Shown one piece after another: positions 7,015 to 14,489 of a stretch of 29,710 nucleotides of DNA (position 1 is the first letter of the stretch; the number at the start of each line of letters is the position of its first letter). Position numbers and translations under genes: made by a program. The notes beneath the pieces were generated by a model. It was not told the DNA's origin. It saw nothing but the letters and a program-made list of their open reading frames with translations, and searched no databases. Origin of the DNA: JABJOE01 sp964344145 (GTDB lineage: Bacteria; Patescibacteriota; Patescibacteriia; UBA9934); assembly GCA_964344145.1 (NCBI GenBank), contig CAYFME010000015.1:1-29710 (forward strand), read 5' to 3'.

Positions 7015-8680
7015 TCGCGAACATCTTCTGTTGATGCTTCACGAGCGCCTTCCACGAGGCCTTTTTAAACTTGTTTTTGTCGAGGATTTGTCCGAAGAGC
7101 TCACCGCCGAGAATCGTCGGCACAATCACGAACGTCGCGCCGGCCTCGTACATCTTCTTTGCATCAAGATCCGACTTTGCTGTGACAACAACCGCAGCAC
7201 GAGATCGCTTTATCTTGAGGTATTCAATCATATCTGAATTCGCGGCCACGTCTGGAATCGTCGAGATGATCAGCTTTGACTTGTCCGCCTTGATGTACGA
7301 CAGAAAATCTCTGCTTCCCATATCGCCATAGATATGCGGGATGCGCGTCTTGGAAAGCTTATCGATGATTGCCGGGTTAAAGTCGACAACAAGATAGTCC
7401 TCTTTTAGCTGCTTGATTGCCGGAAGAATCGTCGAACCCATGTTGTGATACCCAAACAGCACAACACTTGGGCCAGGCTCACCTTTGTCGTCCTTGTTCT
7501 CCGGAACCGAGTCCATCCACGCAAACATCCACTCAAGGTGCTCATAAATCCGCTCGTTGTACTTAATGAGATACGTCGACACACCAATCGTCACCATTGC
7601 GACGATGGTTGCGATGGACATCATCTCCTCGCCGATCAAACCAGTCGTGAACGCTGTAGCGAGCAAAATAAACGAAAACTCACTGACTTGCGCCATCGTG
7701 ACTCCAACGAGGAAACCTGTGCGAGGATGGTAGCCAAACAAACGTAGAACGGTTAATAGAATCAATGGGTTTCCGACGAGAATGAAGACGCTCAAAATCA
7801 ATCCAATCCAAACAGAATCCGTTAGGGCGTCGACGCTGAGTTGTGTACCAAGAACAATGAAGAAAATGATCACGAAGAAATCGCGCAGAGGTCGGATCTT
7901 GCTGTCGATCTCGCGGCGAAACTCGGTTCCAGCGAGTGAGATACCTGCAAGCAGAGCCCCAGTTTCAATACCGAAGCCCAAAAACGTAAGTCCGCCGGCA
8001 AGAGCGAAACACCACGCCACGGCCGTGAGGAACAACAGCTCCTGCGAATGCGCAGCGAAGCGCATCACGTGCGGCAAAATGTAGCGCGCGATAAGCAAGA
8101 GAGCAACGATGACCGCCGCGAGCTTCAGAATCGAGAATCCAACAAGCGCTGCAATCGAATCGGCTTCTGTACCAAATGCCGCCACCGCCAGTAGCACAAC
8201 CATCGCAATGATGTCCTGCACGATCAGCACACCAACGCTGATGCGTCCGTAGAAACGTTCGAGGTCTTCTTTATCGGCGAGCAGTTTGACAATGATAATC
8301 GTACTTGAGAAGGCGAACGCCAACGCCGCCACGACACTCGTCACAACATCAAAGCCGAGGAAACGAATCAAAATGTATCCTATACTTGTTGTGAATATGA
8401 CCTGACCGACACCGGCGAGCAGGGCGATCATTCCGACGTCCTTGATGTTGCGCCAGTTCAAGTGCAAACCAACAAGAAACAGCAAGAAGGCGATGCCGAT
8501 ACTCGAGAGCGTCGCAAATACCTCGCCGGACTGCGCGATGTCAAGCAAACTTGGTCCAACAAGCAAACCCGTCGCCAAGTACGCGATCATCATCGGCTGT
8601 TTCAGAAAACGAAACAGCAAGGCTACAAGCCCTGCAAACACGATCACCAGCGCGATTTCAAAAAATAAGACCTCCTGCAT
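7004..8680 (-). CDS. KefB-type monovalent cation/proton antiporter with RCK domain
   Basis: A 558-aa member of the CPA2 antiporter family (KefB/KefC, GerN-like), which exchanges K+ or Na+ for protons across the cytoplasmic membrane. About 12-13 hydrophobic segments occupy residues 4-385, with family patches ATGLLVGPSLL near the start, FLLFLVGLHLN, AFAFSSTIIIVKLL and LLAGISLAGTEF. The C-terminal part (about 405-525) is a TrkA-N/RCK Rossmann domain (VVLFGYHNMGSTI, then VVDFNPAIIDKL and IPHIYGDMGS) that would sense NAD(H) or other ligands; its glycine motif is altered relative to GxGxxG. It starts 2 nt after the stop of a potassium channel gene, so the two probably share a transcript. Ion specificity is unknown. 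Confidence 0.93.
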   Translation of the reverse strand: MQEVLFFEIALVIVFAGLVALLFRFLKQPMMIAYLATGLLVGPSLLDIAQSGEVFATLSSIGIAFLLFLVGLHLNWRNIKDVGMIALLAGVGQVIFTTSIGYILIRFLGFDVVTSVVAALAFAFSSTIIIVKLLADKEDLERFYGRISVGVLIVQDIIAMVVLLAVAAFGTEADSIAALVGFSILKLAAVIVALLLIARYILPHVMRFAAHSQELLFLTAVAWCFALAGGLTFLGFGIETGALLAGISLAGTEFRREIDSKIRPLRDFFVIIFFIVLGTQLSVDALTDSVWIGLILSVFILVGNPLILLTVLRLFGYHPRTGFLVGVTMAQVSEFSFILLATAFTTGLIGEEMMSIATIVAMVTIGVSTYLIKYNERIYEHLEWMFAWMDSVPENKDDKGEPGPSVVLFGYHNMGSTILPAIKQLKEDYLVVDFNPAIIDKLSKTRIPHIYGDMGSRDFLSYIKADKSKLIISTIPDVAANSDMIEYLKIKRSRAAVVVTAKSDLDAKKMYEAGATFVIVPTILGGELFGQILDKNKFKKASWKALVKHQQKMFAIDK

Positions 8681-8682
8681 AC

Positions 8683-8997
8683 CTATTTCTTCTTGTTCTT
8701 TCGCTTTCGGCGGCAGGTTTCATCGCCGTACATCACCTCAACCGTAAACTCAATAGCAATCAACAACAACGGCACGGTCAAAATCATGTACAACGATGCC
8801 AACAACTTCGCAGCATCGGTTGTGACAACCAAATCACCAAACCCGACCGTCGTCATCGTGCTGACGGTAAAGTAAAACGCATCAACCGTATTCCAATCCT
8901 CCAGAACGCCAAAGAGAATCGTTCCAACAATGAGCATGACAACGCTCGCAAAGATCAACGCCCACACGCGCCGATGTCGCATTACAGCAAGTACCAT
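8683..8997 (-). CDS. Two-TM potassium channel
   Basis: A 104-aa protein of the ion-channel (Ion_trans_2) type: TM1 at about residues 11-30, a pore helix with the selectivity filter TVGFGD (within STMTTVGFGDLVVTT), TM2 at about 66-88, and a short basic tail (RRKRKNKKK). This is a minimal KcsA-like pore that would form a tetramer in the membrane and lacks a regulatory domain of its own. The neighbouring antiporter carries an RCK domain and is 2 nt downstream. I chose the ATG at 8997 (MVLAVM), just after a strong extended -10 box. An upstream TTG at 9003 is less likely. Confidence 0.93.
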   Translation of the reverse strand: MVLAVMRHRRVWALIFASVVMLIVGTILFGVLEDWNTVDAFYFTVSTMTTVGFGDLVVTTDAAKLLASLYMILTVPLLLIAIEFTVEVMYGDETCRRKRKNKKK

Positions 8998-9005
8998 ATG
9001 CAATT

Positions 9006-9014
9006 ATTATAGCA
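9006..9014 (-). promoter_or_regulatory. Consensus extended -10 promoter of the channel-antiporter operon
   Basis: TGCTATAAT on the minus strand, a perfect TGnTATAAT, lies 8 nt before the ATG at 8997 and immediately after the TGA stop of the upstream gene (9015-9017). Transcription would begin within about 2 nt of the start codon. No good -35 box at 17 nt. Confidence 0.75.
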
Positions 9015-10127
9015 TCATTCCTTCTCAAGCGCTTCCACCATCTCTTTCAAATCAAACGCATTGATGGCTGTAAAACGATCAGGGTTCTCCGCGACATACT
9101 TTACGGCATTTTCCCAAAGCGCCCACAGCTGTGCTTGGCGACCCTCTGTTTTCAAATCCGTGTTCCCAAGCGAGAGATCCCAGGGCGGGTCATGCGGTCG
9201 CTGACGTCCAGAGTCGTAATCCTCCCAATACACCGGCGCGAACGTCGTGTTAGCTGAATAGAAATTATTTTCGTGGTACTTGATGTTCAAATAGACATCC
9301 TCCTCGCCAACCGGTGCGTCCACCAGAAACTCCTCAATCACCGACTCGGCGTCGACCGTCTTTTCTTCATACAACTTGATCGCAACGTGCTCCGGTCGCA
9401 AATATTGATTCCAATACATGTCGCCAAGACGATACGGCAACGTACCATGCTGGACAAGGAATAGAGCTCCCATTTCGCTATAGATCTCTGACAACGTCTT
9501 TCCAATACGACTTTGTGCCGAAATGCCGGTAATCAATGGCATGTAGCCGACGAGTTCCGCAATGTAGGTGATGCCCCCTGGCTCGCCCGTAGTCTGTCCG
9601 GTCTCAAGATCAATCTTCTCTGTTTGATAGCGATACAACGTATCGTATAAGTCGTCATCGCTCATCTCACCCAAACCAAGCCAGTCGTACTGTGAATAAT
9701 ACGGAGATGGTGGACGTGCGTGATGGTTCACTGCAACAACGTCAGAGGCCGCCATGCGCTCGATCAACGATGGATCGTGCTCCATGTAACCCTGCACAAC
9801 AGGATCGGTTAGATAGATATCAACGGGTACATCGTACTTCTCGTGGATATCGATCAGTCGATGGATCGTCTCGATGCTCAAATCGATCATCACCCAGTCG
9901 TGCGTATTCATCACAAACTGTACGTAAATCGTCGGGTCAACGTCTTCATCTTCAACCGATTCTTCCTCCTGCGCTTCGTGCAACGGCGTTACGTCTTCGA
10001 TTGGCGTGAGATCGCCAAACTCGCTCGCCGGAACATCCGGTATAGCGCAGCAGTTAGCGAGAATACCGAACCAAAACCCATAAACCGCGATCACTGGAAT
10101 CGAAAATAGCGTCAAGAACATTGTCAT
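9015..10127 (-). CDS. Membrane-anchored or exported deacetylase-like barrel protein
   Basis: A 370-aa protein with an N-terminal hydrophobic segment (about residues 4-25) serving as signal peptide or anchor, then an acidic linker at about 35-65 (EAQEEESVEDEDVD). The rest resembles the glycoside hydrolase/polysaccharide deacetylase beta/alpha-barrel class: a first strand YVQFVMNTHDW, a helix with IETIHRLIDIHEKYDVPVDIYL, and VVAVNHHARPP with paired histidines. The canonical TFDDGP motif is not present, so the activity is uncertain. The divergent neighbour has the same layout, suggesting a paired role in remodelling surface polysaccharide. No signal for a specific substrate. The ATG at 10121 is an alternative start. 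Confidence 0.75.
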   Translation of the reverse strand: MTMFLTLFSIPVIAVYGFWFGILANCCAIPDVPASEFGDLTPIEDVTPLHEAQEEESVEDEDVDPTIYVQFVMNTHDWVMIDLSIETIHRLIDIHEKYDVPVDIYLTDPVVQGYMEHDPSLIERMAASDVVAVNHHARPPSPYYSQYDWLGLGEMSDDDLYDTLYRYQTEKIDLETGQTTGEPGGITYIAELVGYMPLITGISAQSRIGKTLSEIYSEMGALFLVQHGTLPYRLGDMYWNQYLRPEHVAIKLYEEKTVDAESVIEEFLVDAPVGEEDVYLNIKYHENNFYSANTTFAPVYWEDYDSGRQRPHDPPWDLSLGNTDLKTEGRQAQLWALWENAVKYVAENPDRFTAINAFDLKEMVEALEKE

Positions 10128-10165
10128 AAAACGTGATACACTGATCGCATTGTAAACAATTTTCT
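10128..10165. promoter_or_regulatory. Short divergent promoter region between two deacetylase-like genes
   Basis: Only 38 bp separate the two divergent start codons. It contains ATTGTAAACAAT (10149-10160), with arms ATTGT/ACAAT that could form an operator. TAAACA (10153-10158) lies 7 nt before the plus ATG and TATCAC (10133-10138) lies 5 nt before the minus ATG; both are weak -10 candidates. With so little space the two genes must share control, and leaders would be near zero. Confidence 0.35.
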
Positions 10166-11257
10166 ATGAAACATCGACAGAGCTTGTTTATTCTTTTAGC
10201 CACGCTGTGTGCGGCGGTCGTTGTCGTGGTTGTTGCAGCCATGGCGCTCAATGATACCGATAACCCCGTTGTTATTAATGATACTGACGATCAAGAGACA
10301 GAGGTTGAGGAAGACGCCGAGGACGAAGTGCCGGACGTGGAGTACCCGCTGTACATCACGACCATGACGCACATGGAAGGTGACTGGGATTGGTTGTTGG
10401 AAAACGAAGATCGATTCGACGGACAAGTGCAGCGACTTGAGTTTGGAATGGATTTGGCGGAAGAGTATGGCGCAACGTTGACGGTCGAGAGCGAACAGCC
10501 GTTTGCAGAGGCGAACGTAAAGTGGGGTCGCAATGTCATGAAAGAAATTCTCGATCGCGGACACGGAGTTGGATCACACTGTGATCGTGGAAATCGTGGA
10601 ACAGAAAGCTACGAGGTGTTTGTTGAAGAGTTGGCAACGATTAAAGAACTCGTCGACGATCTTGTTGGCGAAGAGAACAACAAGGGCTGCTCTGGTGCTG
10701 GCGGACCGTTTGATTGGGCGCAGGCGCTCGTGGACGCAGGATTTGACTACGTCGACGGCATTGTTGGCCTTCACATGCTTGCCTTCCCGCTGAGTGAACG
10801 ACCAGCAGGTTGGGATGACCTGGCCATTTACAACACCTACTATCACGACAATGTGCCGTTGGATCTGGAAGAGCGCATCCATCCCGTTCGTCTGGCTAAC
10901 ACCATCGACTGGGAGGAAGATGATTCAGGAATCGTCGTCAGTTCTGGTGAAATGGGGCAACTTACGCACTTTGCTGAGGGTGACAGAACAGGATGTATTG
11001 AATCTGACTGTCCGCTAGACGAAGATGATGTTAATGCGGCTGTTGAAGCGGTTTTAGAAGCGGCTGAACTCCATGACACCTCTCGCGTGGCAAAGATGAC
11101 GTTCTACTTCCCAACAGGTTCCTTCGTTGCTAAAAACGAAGAAGCACTGCGCCTTTTCTTCTCGGAAATGCAGCGGCTTGAGGAGGAAGGTGTCATTGTG
11201 TGGGCGTCGCAGCTTGAGGTATACGAAGCATTTCTTGAATGGGAGTCAACACAATAA
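10166..11257 (+). CDS. Membrane-anchored polysaccharide deacetylase-like protein
   Basis: A 363-aa protein with an N-terminal hydrophobic helix (about residues 7-28, valine-rich) as signal or anchor, followed by an acidic linker (about 40-55, EVEEDAEDEVPDVE). The domain begins with YITTMTHMEGDW and contains MKEILDRGHGVGSHCDRG, which matches the his-containing strand of NodB-type deacetylases, and GGPFDWAQALVDAGFDYVDG, which matches a later family helix. Assignment to this barrel superfamily is from pattern and not from a full motif set. It is divergent from a similar gene and followed 3 nt later by a lipoprotein gene, so this looks like one envelope-carbohydrate locus. Confidence 0.75.
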   Translation: MKHRQSLFILLATLCAAVVVVVVAAMALNDTDNPVVINDTDDQETEVEEDAEDEVPDVEYPLYITTMTHMEGDWDWLLENEDRFDGQVQRLEFGMDLAEEYGATLTVESEQPFAEANVKWGRNVMKEILDRGHGVGSHCDRGNRGTESYEVFVEELATIKELVDDLVGEENNKGCSGAGGPFDWAQALVDAGFDYVDGIVGLHMLAFPLSERPAGWDDLAIYNTYYHDNVPLDLEERIHPVRLANTIDWEEDDSGIVVSSGEMGQLTHFAEGDRTGCIESDCPLDEDDVNAAVEAVLEAAELHDTSRVAKMTFYFPTGSFVAKNEEALRLFFSEMQRLEEEGVIVWASQLEVYEAFLEWESTQ

Positions 11258-11260
11258 CCT

Positions 11261-12381
11261 ATGAAAAAGATCCTTCTTTCGCTATCACTCCTTCTTCTTG
11301 CAGGAACAGGCTGTGAGCTATTGCCATACCCCGAGGCGCTTGGACCCGATCTCTTTTATCCCGTTGCGGATTTCGAGCCAACGTCAGGCGAAGGTGTAGC
11401 GCCGGATGATCTTGGAGAGGATACGAACGGCCCGTGGGATCGTCGCATGATGATTGCAACATCAGACGACGGACTAACATGGACGCGCACGAACGAAATC
11501 GTCGCCGACCAAGCGAACGTTCCGGACATGATTATGGATGAAAACGGTTGGTTGTGGCTGTACTACATCGGCTGGACTGTTGGTGATCGTCAAAANNNNN
11601 NNNNNNNNNNNNNNNNNNNNNNNNNNNNNNNNNNNNNNNNNNNNNNNNNNNNNNNNNNNNNNNNNNNNNNNNNNNNNNNNNNNNNNNNNNNNNNNAAAAC
11701 GGTTGGTTGTGGCTGTACTACATCGGCTGGACTGTTGGTGATCGTCAAAACACCATGGCCGTTGCGATCTCCACGGATCAAGGGGAAACATGGGTGCACA
11801 AATACGTTGAGTTTGAAGGGCTCACAAGAAACCTGTCAGACCCGTCCGTGATTTACACGGATGACGGAACATTTCGCATGTACGGCGCCTACATGGATCC
11901 TGAAGACGGATACATCAGCATTCACCTTGCTGAGAGCACGGATGGTATCCACTTTGCATATGTCGACAATGTCTTTGACCCTGGAAGTGAAGCAAACGTT
12001 CCGAGCGTCGTGGACATGGGGCACTGGTACCAACTGTTTACATCGATTAACTACTCAAACGAGGGATGGCTCGCAACCTCTCTGGACGGCATCCTATTTG
12101 AAAACACATCAAAAGGAGCGTTCACGGTTCGGGGATTTGCAAACCGATTTTCAAACGGCCTCGCGGTTGACGGCGGCGTACGCGTGTACATGTACGATCC
12201 AACAAACGGCATTATTAACTCGGCGTTTACAACCGATGGTGAACGATGGGTAACGGACGAAGATCCGCGCTTGGAAGTGGACGAATCATCGGGCCTTGAA
12301 TCAGACTTTGTAAAAGATCCAGCTGTTGTGCGGCTTGAGGACGGGTCATATTTGATGGTCTACGTGACGGTGATCCCGTAG
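11261..12381 (+). CDS. Asp-box beta-propeller lipoprotein, broken by an assembly gap
   Basis: The gene begins with a lipoprotein signal peptide (basic MKK, hydrophobic core, lipobox LAGTGC with the lipid Cys at residue 18). The mature part has repeated Asp-box motifs typical of sialidase-like or glycosyl-hydrolase-like beta-propellers: TSDDGLTW, STDQGETW, STDGIHFA, SLDGILFE, TTDGERW. A run of 100 N (11596-11695) splits it, but the 55 bases before the gap are repeated exactly after it. Joining the two copies keeps one reading frame from 11261 to the TAG at 12379-12381, giving 321 aa. So the intact gene is probably about 966 bp. It follows the deacetylase-like gene by 3 nt. It could be a carbohydrate-binding or hydrolytic surface protein. 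Confidence 0.8.
11541..11595 (+). repeat. 55-bp sequence duplicated across the gap, left copy
   Basis: Identical to 11696-11750. It ends exactly at the first N. A shared end of this kind is what adjacent contigs show when scaffolding does not merge their overlap, so it is most likely an artefact and not a biological repeat. Confidence 0.95.
11596..11695. other. Scaffold gap of exactly 100 N
   Basis: A round-number N run, so the true size is unknown. The identical 55-bp flanks suggest a true gap of about -55 bp, with no missing sequence. Confidence 0.98.
11696..11750 (+). repeat. 55-bp sequence duplicated across the gap, right copy
   Basis: Identical to 11541-11595 and begins at the first base after the N run. 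The reading frame is the same at corresponding positions of the two copies, which is needed for the merged gene to be intact. Confidence 0.95.
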
Positions 12382-12384
12382 GGG

Positions 12385-12413
12385 TTGACAGCATCAGGCG
12401 GCCGTGCTAGTCT
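12385..12413 (+). promoter_or_regulatory. Promoter of a small intergenic transcript
   Basis: TTGACA (12385-12390), 17 nt, then TAGTCT (12408-12413) preceded by TG at the extended position. It begins 4 nt after the stop of the lipoprotein gene. The arm GTCTGGGTT (12410-12418) overlapping the -10 is the exact inverse of AACCCAGAC at 12464-12472. Confidence 0.7.
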
Positions 12414-12540
12414 GGGTTGTCCGTTCAGGGAGGGCCAGACGATGGCCGTTACCGCTCGGCACTAACCCAGACCGCGACAGAGCGCTTCTGCCTCGCGCCA
12501 GCGGAAGGGTGGCCCGCATCGATCTGTTCGGTGCGGGCTT
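12414..12540 (+). ncRNA. Putative small transcript with tiny ORF and terminal hairpin
   Basis: Downstream of the promoter at 12385 there is a hairpin GGCCA/TGGCC (12433-12447), an excellent Shine-Dalgarno AGGGAGGG (12427-12434), an ATG at 12442 with only seven codons (MAVTARH, stop 12463-12465), and a final perfect 7-bp hairpin GCCCGCA/TGCGGGC (12512-12538) followed by a weak T-rich stretch. It could be a small RNA, a leader peptide gene or the remnant of a lost gene. I recognise no RNA family; signature bases of SRP RNA, tmRNA or RNase P are absent. The tRNA-Glu promoter begins just after it. Confidence 0.4.
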
Positions 12541-12546
12541 CCACTT

Positions 12547-12575
12547 TTGACAAAACAAACGACTTTTTGTATTAT
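12547..12575 (+). promoter_or_regulatory. Promoter of tRNA-Glu
   Basis: TTGACA (12547-12552), 17 nt, then TATTAT (12570-12575). A near-consensus promoter placed about 24 nt before the tRNA. Confidence 0.85.
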
Positions 12576-12598
12576 CTCGCTGCAAAGTGAGAAGACAT

Positions 12599-12673
12599 GG
12601 CCCCATCGTCTAGCGGCTAGGACGCTGGCCTCTCACGCCGGAAACCGGGGTTCGATTCCCCGTGGGGTCACCA
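12599..12673 (+). tRNA. tRNA-Glu (anticodon CTC), CCA encoded
   Basis: The 75-nt sequence folds as a full cloverleaf: acceptor GGCCCCA/TGGGGTC with one G-T pair, D stem GTCT/GGAC, anticodon stem CTGGC/GCCGG with loop CTCTCAC giving anticodon CTC (reads GAG), and T stem CGGGG/CCCCG with loop TTCGATT. The 3' CCA (12671-12673) is encoded. The D-arm CGTCTAG and GGAC bases resemble bacterial tRNA-Glu. Confidence 0.97.
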
Positions 12674-12705
12674 AAAAACACCCATCAATACGATGGATGT
12701 TTTTT
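12673..12705. terminator. Rho-independent terminator after tRNA-Glu
   Basis: The hairpin pairs AAAAAACA with TGTTTTTT and CCATC with GATGG around the loop AATAC, with one mismatch. The T-rich 3' arm serves the tRNA transcript and the A-rich 5' arm provides a T-run on the minus strand, so it can also stop transcription arriving from the slipin gene at 12750. Confidence 0.8.
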
Positions 12706-12749
12706 GTTTCAGACTCTGTTCTATTTCTCCTCTCCTTGACGCATTTATA

Positions 12750-13514
12750 TTACTTCTTCGTCTTCTTAAACCCTTCTACCACGTTATCAAACGCGCGAAG
12801 GATCTCAACCGGAATGGCAAAGATTACCGTGTTGGATTGATCAGACGACAAATCGTTGAGTGTTGAAAGCGTACGCAAGTGAAGCGCACCAGGAGACTCG
12901 GCAAGCATCGTCGCTGCCTCTTGCAACTTCTGCGCAGCCTGCACCTCACCCTCGGACTTAATCACCACTGATCGTCGCTCGCGCTCCGCCTCCGCCTGCT
13001 TTGCGATCGTACGTTTCATCTCTTCAGGTAGCGTAATGTCTTTAAGCTCAACGTTTTCTACTTTGATCCCCCACGGATCTGTCAATGAGTCGACGATCTC
13101 CTTAATCTTCTGCGAGGCCTGATCGCGCTTTGTCAGCACTTCATCCAAATCCATTTCACCAACGATATTGCGCATCGTCGTTTGCGCGAGCTGTCCAATC
13201 GCATGCCGATAATGCTCGACCTCAATAATCGCCTTTGCGGCGTCCACAACCTTGTAATAAATCACGGCGTTGATACGCGCGGAGATGTTGTCTTTGGTAA
13301 TCGCCTCCTGGTCAGGAACATCGACCGCCTTGACGCGGATATCCACACGCTTCATGGTCTGGAAAATCGGAATGACCAATCGCCATCCAGGTACAAGCGT
13401 CTTTTTGTACTTACCAAGCTGAAACTTCACGCCGCGTTGGTACTCGTTGATCTGACGAATGCTGATCAACAGCACGAACACGATGATGATGAACAAAACA
13501 ATGAAGAATCCCAT
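12750..13514 (-). CDS. SPFH/stomatin-like protein (slipin)
   Basis: A 254-aa band-7 protein anchored by an N-terminal hydrophobic helix (about residues 2-19), followed by the SPFH domain (YQRGVKFQLGKYKKTLVPGW near the start, then VKAVDVPDQEAITKDNISA) and a C-terminal helical oligomerisation region rich in Glu/Arg (AKQAEAERERRS, KSEGEVQAAQKLQEAA). Members form membrane microdomain scaffolds and often act with NfeD or proteases. No NfeD partner is seen here; the upstream neighbour is uppP, 23 bp away. TAACAT 6 nt before the ATG is a possible -10 box. Confidence 0.93.
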   Translation of the reverse strand: MGFFIVLFIIIVFVLLISIRQINEYQRGVKFQLGKYKKTLVPGWRLVIPIFQTMKRVDIRVKAVDVPDQEAITKDNISARINAVIYYKVVDAAKAIIEVEHYRHAIGQLAQTTMRNIVGEMDLDEVLTKRDQASQKIKEIVDSLTDPWGIKVENVELKDITLPEEMKRTIAKQAEAERERRSVVIKSEGEVQAAQKLQEAATMLAESPGALHLRTLSTLNDLSSDQSNTVIFAIPVEILRAFDNVVEGFKKTKK

Positions 13515-13537
13515 AGAATGATGTTAATGTCTGGATT

Positions 13538-14338
13538 TTACAGCACCACCGCCAGAAGGACAATGAGGCCTAAAACGATGCGGTACATGGCGAATGGTTT
13601 GAAGCGATTTGTTGTGAGGAACTTGAGCAAGAAGCTGGACGCAACGAGGCCGGCGACAAACGCTGCGATGAATCCGACAATCAGTGGCGTCCATGCCATG
13701 TCTAGCCCTGTTTCCACCACGTCCATGAATGTGAAGAGTCCAGCGCCAGCAAGGGCAGGAATTGATAGGAGGAACGAAAAGCGCGCCGCTTTCACGCGCG
13801 ACATCTTCGTGCCCAGTCCGGCGATCATGGTGATGCCGGAGCGAGATGTTCCCGGAATCAATGCGATCGCTTGCGCGAGTCCAATCAACAACGTTTGCTT
13901 CCACGATGTCTCGGTCAAATCGACGTTTGTCTTTTTGCTCTTCACGCGACCGTCCATCCACCAAAGGACAACACCCCAAATGATGAGTGACAGGGCAACG
14001 ATCCACGACGTTCGCAGCGCCTCAACCGCTCCATCAGAAAGCAACACACCAACAACGCCAACAGGAATCGTCGCGATCAGCAGCTTCACAAGCATTGTCT
14101 CGTGCCACGGTACATCTGCAAGTTCGCCGATCACCTCCCACACATCTTTCCGCAGGACCCAAATGATCGCCAGCAACGTCGCGATATGCACCGCAACATC
14201 AAACGTCAGCGACGTGGCATCTAACCCAAACCACTCTTTAAACAAAATCAAATGCCCCGAGCTCGAGATAGGCAGAAACTCGGTGATGCCTTGAACAACT
14301 CCCAAAATTATCGCTTCAAATACTGACACAAAATTCAT
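13538..14338 (-). CDS. uppP: Undecaprenyl-diphosphatase UppP (BacA)
   Basis: A 266-aa integral membrane enzyme that dephosphorylates undecaprenyl diphosphate to recycle the lipid carrier of cell-wall synthesis. Both family signature regions are present: GVVQGITEFLPISSSGHL near the N-terminus, with the catalytic Glu and Ser-rich segment, and PGTSRSGITMIAGL at mid-protein, with the conserved Arg. About 7-8 membrane segments are seen. I use the ATG at 14338 instead of the TTG at 14341. The end lies 23 bp before slipin. A structured element lies between it and the upstream TraG-like gene. Confidence 0.96.
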   Translation of the reverse strand: MNFVSVFEAIILGVVQGITEFLPISSSGHLILFKEWFGLDATSLTFDVAVHIATLLAIIWVLRKDVWEVIGELADVPWHETMLVKLLIATIPVGVVGVLLSDGAVEALRTSWIVALSLIIWGVVLWWMDGRVKSKKTNVDLTETSWKQTLLIGLAQAIALIPGTSRSGITMIAGLGTKMSRVKAARFSFLLSIPALAGAGLFTFMDVVETGLDMAWTPLIVGFIAAFVAGLVASSFLLKFLTTNRFKPFAMYRIVLGLIVLLAVVL

Positions 14339-14348
14339 CAATTAAGGA

Positions 14349-14482
14349 GGGGATCGATGTTTTCTTCAGGGAGCTCTGAGGCCGATTAGCTTGGTCCGGC
14401 CAAAGGCCGGTAATCGGCCGAAGCGCTAGGCGCCGCTGCCGCTGGAGCAGCAAGCCGCCCCTGACAGGAAGCCTCGATCCCC
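14349..14482. other. Strongly folded intergenic element
   Basis: Nested exact inverted repeats: outer GGGGATCGA (14349-14357)/TCGATCCCC (14474-14482), next TCAGGG (14366-14371)/CCCTGA (14459-14464), then a long hairpin GGCCGATTA (14380-14388)/TAATCGGCC (14411-14419) with inner CCGGCC-AAA-GGCCGG and a 7-nt bulge, then GCTGC/GCAGC (14435-14451). The plan is a four-helix RNA of about 134 nt. Strand is unknown: on the plus strand AAGGAGGGG precedes a 10-codon ORF (ATG 14357), while flanking genes are on the minus strand. I recognise no RNA family. Confidence 0.5.
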
Positions 14483-14489
14483 GACGCCA

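Noticed and set aside
12414..12540. SRP RNA, tmRNA or RNase P RNA in the small cassette
   Set aside because: The conserved core bases of these RNAs, such as the SRP GGAAGCAGC loop region or the tmRNA tRNA-like 3' end, are absent.
12394..12606. 70-aa open frame on the minus strand before tRNA-Glu
   Set aside because: It is antisense to the small cassette and runs into the tRNA; no protein-like pattern is visible.
13182..14294. 370-aa open frame on the plus strand
   Set aside because: Antisense to slipin and uppP, both clearly recognised. The translation is rich in Thr, Ser and Asn with no domain pattern.
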